DNA of 64,000 bases, taken from Streptomyces sp. HUAS ZL42 (GTDB lineage Bacteria; Actinomycetota; Actinomycetes; Streptomycetales; Streptomycetaceae). The position numbers and the translations under genes were made by a program. Each line of letters opens with the position of its first letter. Position 1 is the first letter of the stretch. The notes under the pieces are model-generated. The model worked only from the letters and a program-made list of their open reading frames with translations. It had not been told where the DNA came from and ran no database searches. The stretch covers positions 5,429,001 to 5,493,000 of the forward strand of contig NZ_CP160403.1 in assembly GCF_040782645.1 (NCBI RefSeq), in the 5' to 3' direction. This document shows, one piece after another, positions 44,066 through 51,175 of this stretch.

Positions 44066-44280
44066 GCCGGAGTCCCACGACAGCAAGACCCGTTCGGGAG
44101 CCGCGCGGCCGCGCGGGGTGGTGGAACGGTACGCCTGGCACGGCGTACGCCCACCGCCCCGCGCGGACGCATGTACGGACACCCCGGCGCAACCGCCCGC
44201 ATTCGGCCACCGTGCCCCGAACTGGCGCGTACCTGCCGCATATCCAACGTTTCCCAGCGGTAGTAAGCACCTTGGTGGCA

Positions 44281-44298
44281 ATCTGCTCAACAGCAGAT
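44281..44298. promoter_or_regulatory. palindrome upstream of XRE gene, set 2
   Basis: ATCTGCT CAAC AGCAGAT, a perfect 7+4+7 inverted repeat, 48 bases before the XRE start codon and close to the expected promoter. Candidate autoregulatory operator. Confidence 0.5.
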
Positions 44299-44345
44299 AC
44301 GCAAAGTAGAGGCATGCAAGACATGCGGCCGGAGGTGCACGTCCC

Positions 44346-45203
44346 GTGGCGTCCAATGTCAACCCCACTGTCAGGCGACGCCGGCTGGGCCAGGAGCTGC
44401 GCCGGCTCCGTGAGCTCAAGGGCATGACGGCCGAGGAGGTGGCCGAGCGGCTGCTGGTGTCACAGTCGAAGATCAGCCGCCTCGAGAACGGCCGGCGCAG
44501 CATCAGCCAACGCGACGTCCGTGACCTGTGCGGAGTGTACGAGGTCGAGGACCAGCGCATCGTCGAGTCGCTGATGCAGATGGCGAAGGACTCGCGCCAG
44601 CAGGGCTGGTGGCACGCTTTCGGGGACATTCCCTACAGCGTGTACATCGGCCTGGAGACCGACGCGGAGTCACTGCGGGTCTACGAGCCCCAGATCGTCA
44701 GCGGGCTGCTGCAGACGCGGCCGTACGCCGAAGCCATCATTCAGGGGGCGTTGCCCGAGACCTCGGCGGCGGAGATCGACAAGCGGGTCGAGGTGCGTAT
44801 CCGCAGGCAGGAACGGATCGGCACGGAGAACAACCCGCTTCGGCTGTGGGCGGTGCTGGACGAGGCGTCCCTGCGCCGGGTGGTGGGGAGCCGGCAGGTC
44901 ATGCGTGAGCAGCTGGAGCATCTCGTCGAGATCACCCGGCTTCCGCACATCACGGTGCAGGTGCTGCCGTTCGAGGTGGGGGCGCATCCGGGGATCAACG
45001 GCCAGTACGCGATCCTGGAGTTCGCCGACGCGGCCGACTCGAGCGTGGTGTACATCGAGGGCGTCACCAGCGACCTGTACCTGGAGAAGGCGCACGATGT
45101 GCAGAAGTACACGGTGATGTACGAGCACTTGAGGGCCCAGGCGCTGAACGTGGATCAGTCGCGTCAGCTCATCGAGGATGTCGCGAAGGAGTACGCACGC
45201 TGA
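44346..45203 (+). CDS. XRE family regulator with DUF5753, set 2
   Basis: A 285-residue protein. The helix-turn-helix spans about 12-68 (LRELKGMTAEEVAERL, SQSKISRLENGRRSIS), followed by DUF5753 (WWHAFGDIPYSVYIGLE to YEHLRAQALNVDQS). It probably corresponds to the S. coelicolor SCO4441 regulator, part of an XRE/DUF397 pair that stimulates antibiotic production; this ortholog assignment is from memory of gene order. The GTG at 44346 follows GGAGG by about 11 bases. A DUF397 gene follows after 227 bases with its own inverted repeat. Confidence 0.9.
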   Translation: MASNVNPTVRRRRLGQELRRLRELKGMTAEEVAERLLVSQSKISRLENGRRSISQRDVRDLCGVYEVEDQRIVESLMQMAKDSRQQGWWHAFGDIPYSVYIGLETDAESLRVYEPQIVSGLLQTRPYAEAIIQGALPETSAAEIDKRVEVRIRRQERIGTENNPLRLWAVLDEASLRRVVGSRQVMREQLEHLVEITRLPHITVQVLPFEVGAHPGINGQYAILEFADAADSSVVYIEGVTSDLYLEKAHDVQKYTVMYEHLRAQALNVDQSRQLIEDVAKEYAR

Positions 45204-45332
45204 GCCCAAGTCGGTTGAGCGGGCGGGATCTTACACCCCTGATGCGCTTGACTGGAAGACTCACCTGGAATATGCCATCCGGTCGAGTGAATGCGTGCTC
45301 CGAATGAAGGGGTCGGCGAGTAGCGTCGATCA

Positions 45333-45356
45333 CGCCAACGATCAAAAACGTTGGCG
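45333..45356. promoter_or_regulatory. inverted repeat upstream of DUF397 gene, set 2
   Basis: CGCCAACG-N8-CGTTGGCG, with an A-rich centre, lies between the XRE gene and its DUF397 partner, 75 bases before the latter's ATG. A TTGACT-17-TATGCC promoter-like pair lies upstream at 45249-45277. It may be an operator or an attenuator hairpin. Confidence 0.5.
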
Positions 45357-45430
45357 CGATCCGTACCGCGAAGCCCGATGGGGCCGGTGGTGCGGCGTCA
45401 GCAACTCAGCAACTCGCCACCGGAGCAAAC

Positions 45431-45622
45431 ATGGCAATCCTGCAGGGCGCCACGGAAACGTGGACGAAGTCTTCCTACTCCACGGGCAACGGAGCATGCG
45501 TCGAGGTCAAGTCCCCGTCCACGGCCGCGCTGGCCGTACGCGACTCCAAGGTCCCCGAGGGCCCCACGCTGGCCTTCCCCACCGACGCCTGGAACGCCTT
45601 CGTGGCATCGGTCAAGGCGTAG
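45431..45622 (+). CDS. DUF397 protein, set 2
   Basis: A 63-residue DUF397 protein (TWTKSSYSTGNGACVEVKSP, AVRDSKVPEGPTLAFP, AWNAFVASVK). Partner of the XRE-DUF5753 regulator upstream. Unlike set 1 it is not overlapped with the regulator but has its own upstream region with an inverted repeat and a promoter-like sequence. Confidence 0.9.
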   Translation: MAILQGATETWTKSSYSTGNGACVEVKSPSTAALAVRDSKVPEGPTLAFPTDAWNAFVASVKA

Positions 45623-45720
45623 GGGAATCGACAACTGCACAAGCACCGCAAAGGAGCCCTCTCGACCAGCCCGCCGTCCTTGCCGAGGGGGCTCGGCTTG
45701 TGCAACGCGACTCCGTCAGC

Positions 45721-45850
45721 CCGCGGGCGCGTACGACGCCCGGCCCCGCGTTGATCCGCGGGTGCGTACGGCGCCGGGCTCACGCGTTGGTCCGCGGGCG
45801 CCTACGGCGCTCAGCCCCCGCGTCGGTCCGCGGGCACGCGTGCCGCCTGG
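45721..45850. repeat. 36-base tandem repeats
   Basis: CCGCGGG marks the start of units at 45721, 45756, 45792 and 45828, a period of 35-36 bases with diverged interiors (TGCGTACGGCGC-like cores). Non-coding as far as I can tell. It lies downstream of the DUF397 gene. Confidence 0.65.
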
Positions 45851-45860
45851 GGCGGCACGG

Positions 45861-45905
45861 GTGGGCGCGGGCGGCACCCCGTCAGCGCCGGGTTGCGCGA
45901 CCCAC
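45861..45905. repeat. second copy of the 45-base dispersed repeat
   Basis: Matches 34648-34692 over 45 bases with three or four differences. Its ends (GTGGG and CCCAC) are complementary. Located between the tandem repeats and the MerR gene; the rest of 45623-45972 holds nothing else I recognise. Confidence 0.65.
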
Positions 45906-45972
45906 CCCGCGTCCACCCCAACACGGGCACCTCTGCGCCGACCCGCACGCCGGAGCCCGCACCAACCCCGCC

Positions 45973-46842
45973 CTAGCCGCCGGCAGGCCCCCGCACCGGA
46001 AACGCCACATCACACACCGCATCCTCCGCCCCGGCCGCATCCCACTCCGCGAAGTACACCTCCCTGCACGGCCCGTCGTACGACAGCCCCTCCCCCCGGA
46101 TCCACTCCTCCACCGCCTCGAACGCCGCAAGGATCTGCGGATGAGCCACCTGAGCCTTCGTGATCCGCGTGTACGCGAGACGCCGAGCCGGCTCCACCCG
46201 CACCCCCGTCTCCCATCCCCGCCCACGCTGCCGCTCCAGCCAGGCCCGAGCAGCCGCCTCGTCGGCGACGGGCACGCACGCCTCCGCGGGCCCGTCGCTC
46301 TCCATCGACACCTCGGAGTGGTACACGACGTACGGCGCGGCGACCGTGCCCCCGCACTCCCGCGCAGCCTCCTCCAACCGCCCCAGCGACGCCCCGATCC
46401 ACGCCGGCAACTCGTCCGCCAGCGTGTGCCGCGTCTCGGTGATCATCACCTGCTCGGGCACGTCGACCGTCTCGACCACGAACTTCCCGTACATCTCGGT
46501 GCTCCTCCCGGACAACCGTCCACGGAGGTACTCGGCGAGCGTCCGCTGCCCCGCCACCCGCGTCTCGACGTCCGCCCAGTACGCCGCGATCCGGTCGGCC
46601 GCCTCGCCGCCGTCCCGCGCCTCGACCACCTCGGCGATCCGCGCGAGCGGCATGTCCAGCCGGCGCAGCATCGCCACGAGCCGCGCGCGTTCCACCTGGC
46701 GGGCCCGGTAGTAGCGGTAGCCGCTGACCTCGTCGACGTGCGCCGGGGCCAGCAGTCCGAGACGGTCGTACAGCCGCAGGGCCTTGGCCGAAAGCCGGGC
46801 CCGCGCGGCGAACGCCCCGATGGTGAGCAGCTCGTCGTCCAC
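45973..46842 (-). CDS. MerR family regulator with GyrI-like effector domain
   Basis: A 289-residue protein. The MerR winged helix is at residues about 4-70 (TIGAFAARARLSAKALRLYD, VSGYRYYRARQVERA). A coiled-coil helix and a GyrI-like/AraC effector-binding domain (VMITETRHTLADE to REVYFAEWD) follow, as in BmrR/TipA-type multidrug sensors. GGAGGA lies seven bases before GTG 46842, favouring it over the GTG at 46896. Probable drug- or ligand-responsive activator with no obvious target beside it. Confidence 0.88.
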   Translation of the reverse strand: MDDELLTIGAFAARARLSAKALRLYDRLGLLAPAHVDEVSGYRYYRARQVERARLVAMLRRLDMPLARIAEVVEARDGGEAADRIAAYWADVETRVAGQRTLAEYLRGRLSGRSTEMYGKFVVETVDVPEQVMITETRHTLADELPAWIGASLGRLEEAARECGGTVAAPYVVYHSEVSMESDGPAEACVPVADEAAARAWLERQRGRGWETGVRVEPARRLAYTRITKAQVAHPQILAAFEAVEEWIRGEGLSYDGPCREVYFAEWDAAGAEDAVCDVAFPVRGPAGG

Positions 46843-46915
46843 CCCGTCATCCTCCGTCACCGGGCGGCTCCTCCGCCCGGTGACAAGGACGCTCACCCTT
46901 GACCCAAGGGCAAGG

Positions 46916-47422
46916 TCAACCCGCCAGCTGGGCCTCCACCGCGGCCACGATCTCCGCCGCCTCCGGCTCCGTCTGCGGCGAGAAGCGGGCGACGACCGAG
47001 CCGTCCCGCCCGATCAGGAACTTCTCGAAGTTCCAGCGGATGTCCCCGCTGTGTCCCTCGGCGTCCGCGAAGCCGACGAGCCGCTCGTACAGCGCGTGCC
47101 GGCCCTCCCCGTTCACCTCGACCTTCTCGGTCATCGGGAAGGTCACGCCGTACGTGGCCGAGCAGAACTCGGCGATCTCCTCGGCGTTGCCGGGCTCCTG
47201 CCCGAGGAACTGGTTGCACGGCACGCCGAGCACGGTGAAGCCCTGCGCGGTGTAGCGCTCGTGGAGCCGTTCCAGCCCGGAGTACTGCGGGGTCAGCCCG
47301 CACTTGGAGGCCACGTTCACGATGAGCACGGCCTTGCCCGCGTACTGCGAGAGGCCCGCGGAACCGCCCTGGAGGGCATCGATGTCGACGTCGAGGGGAG
47401 AGGCACTGGCATCTGTAGTCAT
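46916..47422 (-). CDS. glutathione peroxidase family thiol peroxidase
   Basis: A 168-residue GPx with the peroxidatic Cys at residue 41 in VNVASKCGLTPQY, the second motif GVPCNQFLGQEPG (Gln of the triad and a possible resolving Cys) and WNFEKFLIGRDG with the Trp. Bacterial Cys-type members reduce peroxides using thioredoxin or mycothiol-linked reductants. Its ATG overlaps the stop of the truncated ArsR frame upstream (ATGA), suggesting it was once in the same operon. Confidence 0.94.
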   Translation of the reverse strand: MTTDASASPLDVDIDALQGGSAGLSQYAGKAVLIVNVASKCGLTPQYSGLERLHERYTAQGFTVLGVPCNQFLGQEPGNAEEIAEFCSATYGVTFPMTEKVEVNGEGRHALYERLVGFADAEGHSGDIRWNFEKFLIGRDGSVVARFSPQTEPEAAEIVAAVEAQLAG

Positions 47423-47766
47423 GAGCGGATGCTAACGCCGGCGGATGAAGCCCTCCTTGCGGCCTCCCGGCCCCCGGAACACCCCACCCCGGCCTCCGCC
47501 TCACTCCCGGCCGTCACCGTCGCACCCCCGGACGCGGCCACCGTCACACCCCCGGACGCCGTCACCGTCACACCCCCCGACGCCGCCACCGTCGCACCCC
47601 CGGACGCCTCCACCAGCACGTCCCCCGCCGCCGCCGTCCGCACGTACAGCACCGACCGCCCCGCCCGCCGCCGCTCCACCAGCCCCGCGTCCAGCAGCAC
47701 CCGCAGATGCCGTCCGACCGGCCCGAGCCCCTGCCCGGTCACGGCGACCAGCTGGGTCGTGCTCAT
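47419..47766 (-). pseudogene. ArsR-type regulator, N-terminally truncated
   Basis: The frame starts with MSTTQLVAVTGQGLGPVGRH then LRVLLDAGLVERRRAGRSVLYVRT, the winged-helix end of an ArsR-type repressor. Everything that normally precedes it (about 250 residues in the Streptomyces regulators of this kind) is missing. The C-terminus is a 24-base tandem repeat (47514-47610) coding VTVAASGGVTVTASGG. It is head-to-head with a truncated MFS gene, so a deletion probably removed both 5' ends. Confidence 0.65.
47514..47610. repeat. 24-base tandem repeats in the ArsR remnant
   Basis: About four units of a 24-base sequence (GCACCCCCGGACGC-type core) code the Gly/Val/Thr/Ala repeat at the end of the ArsR remnant. 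Growth of the repeat fits loss of selection on this gene. Confidence 0.7.
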
Positions 47767-47768
47767 GC

Positions 47769-48536
47769 GGGGCCGGGCTCATGCAGATCGCCGGGTATGC
47801 GACGGGTGGCGTCCTGGTGACCGTCCTCTCCCCGCGCACCACGCTGCTGCTCGCGACGCTGCTCTACGCGATCGCGTCCGCGGGCCTTCGTCTGGGTCTG
47901 ACGCCCCGCCCGCCCCGCGCGGCCGGCCGTCCGTCGGTCGCGGCGACCTGGCGCACCAACGCCCTGCTGTGGTCGTCCCGCCCGCGCCGCCTCGTCCTCC
48001 TCGGCCCGTGGATCCCCAACGGCCTGGTGGTCGGCTGCGAGTCCCTGTTCGTGTCGTACGACCCCGGTGCCGCGGGCGCGCTCTTCGCGTGCGCGACGCT
48101 GGGCATGCTGGCCGGGGACGTGACCGTGGGCCGTCTGCTCCCGTCCGCCCTGCGCCCCCGTCTCGCCACGCCCCTGCTGCTCCTGGCCGCGCCGTACACG
48201 CTCTTCGCGCTGCACCCGGCGCTGCCGGTCGCCGCCGTCTGCGCGGCGCTGGCTTCCGTCGGCTTCGCCGCGAGCCTGGTCCAGCAGGAGCGGCTGATCG
48301 CCCTCACCCCGGACGAACTGAGCGGCCACGCACTGGGGTTGCACTCGGCCGGGATGCTGACCATGCAGGGCGTCGGCGCCGCCCTGGCGGGAACGGCGGC
48401 CCAACTCACCTCGCCCGCCACGGCGATGACCGCCACGGCGATGACCGCGACGGCGGCGGCGTCGGCCGGGGTGACGCTCGTCCTGGCGGTGGCAGACAGG
48501 CGGACGACGGCACAGGCCACGCAGCTGCCGCGGTGA
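47769..48536 (+). pseudogene. MFS transporter, N-terminally truncated
   Basis: About 250 residues with six or seven hydrophobic segments (LMQIAGYATGGVLVTVLSP, TTLLLATLLYAIASAGLRL, VGCESLFVSYDPGAAGALFA, then LATPLLLLAAPYTLFALHP). Full MFS exporters are near 400 residues with 12 helices, so the first four or five are missing. Similarity begins abruptly at GAGLMQ just after the ArsR remnant. An 8-base direct repeat, GCTCATGC, at 47761-47768 and 47777-47784 lies at the presumed joint. A new ATG at 47781 could still be used. Confidence 0.65.
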
Positions 48537-48746
48537 GCCCACGGCCGGCGCCCGTCGTGCGTAGGGGGCGCGCACCTTTTTACGCACTACCGCTCGAATG
48601 TCGCGAAACGGCAACAGTGCTTTCGTGCGTCACGGGAGTTGTTGAAGCCTTGGGGGCGAATTGCGGGGGAAGTGTGAACATCGCTTTGTCATTCCGGCTG
48701 CCCGCGTTCCCGCACCACCCGACGAACCGAAAGGACACGACGACCC

Positions 48747-48905
48747 ATGTACGGAAAAGGGACTCTGGCGCAGACCGGTGTCGGCTTCACCATTCTGGGT
48801 GTCTCGGCATCCATCAGCCTCGTGGCGGCCGCCGCAGTGGCCCTGATCGTCGCCGGAGGACTCGCCTACCGCTACGCCACCAGGAACAAGCGGTATGCCG
48901 GCTGA
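48747..48905 (+). CDS. 52-residue single-span membrane peptide
   Basis: A short ORF with an AAAGGA site about 11 bases upstream. The product has an N-terminal YGKGTLAQTGVGFTILGV segment, a long hydrophobic helix (about 14-40) and a basic tail ending RYATRNKRYAG. The glycosyltransferase ATG (48895) lies inside its last codons, an 11-base overlap in another frame, so the two are translationally coupled. Likely a small membrane partner of the glycosyltransferase. I do not recognise the family. Confidence 0.7.
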   Translation: MYGKGTLAQTGVGFTILGVSASISLVAAAAVALIVAGGLAYRYATRNKRYAG

Positions 48906-50283
48906 GCGTCCCAGGTCCTTACGCAAGGCACTGCAGACGGCGGCCACCGTGATGGTGATGGGAGCGGTGGCCGCCTGGGCCGCCGCGACCCATTCCGTCA
49001 ATCACGTCTCCGGTGTCTTCCTCGGGATCTACTACATCCTGCTCACGGCGTCGGTCCTGCTGTACATGGCCCTCGCCGCGTTCCCCCTGCGCAGTCGCTA
49101 CAAGCGCGCGGCCCCGGGAAGCGTCGTCGCCATCATCCCTTCGTACAACGAAGAGAACATGGAGGGCCTGCACGCCACGGTCCGCTCCCTGATCGACCAG
49201 TCCCGGCCGGTGGCGGCGATCCACGTCGTCGACGACGGATCGACCGTCCCCGTGGTGCCCTTCGACCACCCGCTCGTCACCTGGCACCGCCGGCCCAACG
49301 GCGGCAAACGGGCCGCCCAGGCCACGGCGATCGAGCACATACGGCGAAACGGCCAGTCCTTCGACTACGTGCTGACCGTCGACTCGGACTCCGAGGTCCA
49401 CAAGGACGCCGTATGGCAGATGCTCCGGGTCATGAACGACAGGCGGGTCCAGGCCTGCACGGGGACCGTCCTGGTGCGCAACCGGCACGCGAGCCTGCTC
49501 GCCCGCCTGTCCGACCTCAACCTCTTCATCTTCTGCGTGCTCAGCCGCGGGCTGCGCTCCGCCCTCGGGGTCGTCAACCCCACCTCGGGGGCGCTGTCGA
49601 TGTACCGGGCGCCCGTACTCTTCGACAACCTCGGCCACTACCTGGCCTCCGGAAAGGACGGCGACGACCGCCAGCTGTGCGACTACGCCCTGATGCGCGG
49701 CCGGGTGGTCTCCGTGCCGCGCGCCTACGTCACCACCGACATGCCCGACACCGTCAAGGGCACCTACCGGCAGCGCCTGCGCTGGGGCAAGTCGGGCTGG
49801 CGGTTCATCCCCTGGGAACTGACCAACCTGCCCACGGCCTCCCTGGCGACCCGGCTGATCGAGGTCTGCACGGAAGCCCTGCTGCCCGTGCTGTATCTCG
49901 GCCTCGCCGCCAACGTCTGGCGCACCGGAAGCGCGGACTTCCTGCCCCACGCCTTCGCGACGGCCGCCGTGTTCATGCTGGCCGAGACGCTCTTCTACGC
50001 GATCCTGAGACCGGGCCTGAGCTTTGCCGAACGCCTGGCGGCTCCGCTGCTGGTGCCCTGCTACACGCTGATGATGTTCTTCGTCGTGTACCCGGCAAAG
50101 TACTGGTCCATCACGAAGATCAAGTCGGACGCCTGGCACACCCGTGAACCCTCCGCGCAGGCGCCGCCCGCCCACGGCCGCCACCGGGTCGGCCCCCGCC
50201 CGCCGGCCCCGGCCAAGCTTCTGGACCCCGACACGGAAAGGACCCTGGAGACGACCCTGACGATCCGCACGCGCCCCCTGTGA
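48895..50283 (+). CDS. glycosyltransferase family 2 (hyaluronan/chitin synthase-like)
   Basis: A 462-residue membrane protein with two N-terminal helices, a GT2 domain (IIPSYNEENMEGLHATVRSL, VVDDGST, TVDSDSEV with the DxD, SGKDGDDRQL with the catalytic Asp, YRQRLRWGKSGW with the QxxRW motif) and three or four C-terminal helices. These are the motifs of processive beta-glycan synthases such as NodC and HasA. It probably polymerises and extrudes an N-acetylhexosamine-containing or similar glycan. Coupled to the small membrane peptide upstream. Confidence 0.92.
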   Translation: MPAERPRSLRKALQTAATVMVMGAVAAWAAATHSVNHVSGVFLGIYYILLTASVLLYMALAAFPLRSRYKRAAPGSVVAIIPSYNEENMEGLHATVRSLIDQSRPVAAIHVVDDGSTVPVVPFDHPLVTWHRRPNGGKRAAQATAIEHIRRNGQSFDYVLTVDSDSEVHKDAVWQMLRVMNDRRVQACTGTVLVRNRHASLLARLSDLNLFIFCVLSRGLRSALGVVNPTSGALSMYRAPVLFDNLGHYLASGKDGDDRQLCDYALMRGRVVSVPRAYVTTDMPDTVKGTYRQRLRWGKSGWRFIPWELTNLPTASLATRLIEVCTEALLPVLYLGLAANVWRTGSADFLPHAFATAAVFMLAETLFYAILRPGLSFAERLAAPLLVPCYTLMMFFVVYPAKYWSITKIKSDAWHTREPSAQAPPAHGRHRVGPRPPAPAKLLDPDTERTLETTLTIRTRPL

Positions 50284-50364
50284 CGGCGGACGCGGGCGCC
50301 GAGCGGCCACTGCCCGGCGCCCCGTCGCGTTGCAGCCTGTCCAGCGGTCGGCAGAGACTGGACC

Positions 50365-51171
50365 ATGGGCGAATACGTGGAGCTCTCCGGCGTCAGGACC
50401 TGGTACGAGGCCGAGGGCGACGGCGACCCGTTGCTCCTCCTGCACGGCGGCTTCTGCACGAACGAGACGTGGGGCGCCCAGCGCCCCGACCTCGTGGCGA
50501 AGTACCGCGTGTACCTCCCGGAGCGCCGCGCACACGGGCACACACCCGACACCGACGGGCCGCTCTCCTACCAGGTCATGGCCGACGACACCGTCCGCTT
50601 CCTCGACTCGGTCGTCGGCGGCCCCGCCCACCTCGTCGGCTGGAGCGACGGCGGGATCGTCGCCCTGCTCGTCGCCATCGCCCGCCCGGACCTGGTCCGG
50701 AAGGTCGTGGCCATGGGAGCCAACTTCCGCCCGACCCCGGAGATCGTGGCCGATCCCGCGCTGCTCGGCCACTTGACCCCGGACTCTCCCGATCTGGTGC
50801 CGTTCCGCGAGATGTACGCAGCGGTCACGCCCGACGGTCCCGACCACTGGCGGGTCGTGGCGGGCAAGATGTTCGAGATGTTCTCCACGCAGCCGACGAT
50901 TCCCCCGGAGGATCTGGCCCGCATCAGCACGCCCACGCTCGTCCTGGTCGGCGACGACGACATGATGACGCTCGAACACACAATTGATCTCTATCGCGCG
51001 ATCCCCGACTCCGAACTGGCCGTCGTCCCCGGAACCTCCCACGCACTGCCGATGGAGAAGCCGGCCGAGGTCAACCGGATCATCCTCGACTTCCTCGCGA
51101 ACGAACCGGTCCCGACGATGCTTCCCGTACGGCGTGCCCATGCGACGGCCGCGGGCGGCGGCCCGGCGTAA
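50365..51171 (+). CDS. alpha/beta hydrolase
   Basis: A 268-residue alpha/beta hydrolase. LLLLHGGFCTN gives the oxyanion hole, GWSDGG the nucleophile (Ser94), VGDDD the acid and GTSHALP the His. The Asp following the nucleophile Ser is common in haloperoxidase/lactonase-like members. Convergent with the TROVE gene, only four bases apart. No substrate can be named. Confidence 0.92.
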   Translation: MGEYVELSGVRTWYEAEGDGDPLLLLHGGFCTNETWGAQRPDLVAKYRVYLPERRAHGHTPDTDGPLSYQVMADDTVRFLDSVVGGPAHLVGWSDGGIVALLVAIARPDLVRKVVAMGANFRPTPEIVADPALLGHLTPDSPDLVPFREMYAAVTPDGPDHWRVVAGKMFEMFSTQPTIPPEDLARISTPTLVLVGDDDMMTLEHTIDLYRAIPDSELAVVPGTSHALPMEKPAEVNRIILDFLANEPVPTMLPVRRAHATAAGGGPA

Positions 51172-51175
51172 CACC

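Noticed and set aside
45721..45850. CRISPR array
   Set aside because: The units are contiguous tandem repeats with no unique spacers, and no cas genes are visible.
47445..47768. N-terminal extension of the MFS frame
   Set aside because: The first 108 codons translate into a Pro/Ser/His/Arg-rich shadow of the ArsR repeat region; similarity to MFS begins only at about 47769.
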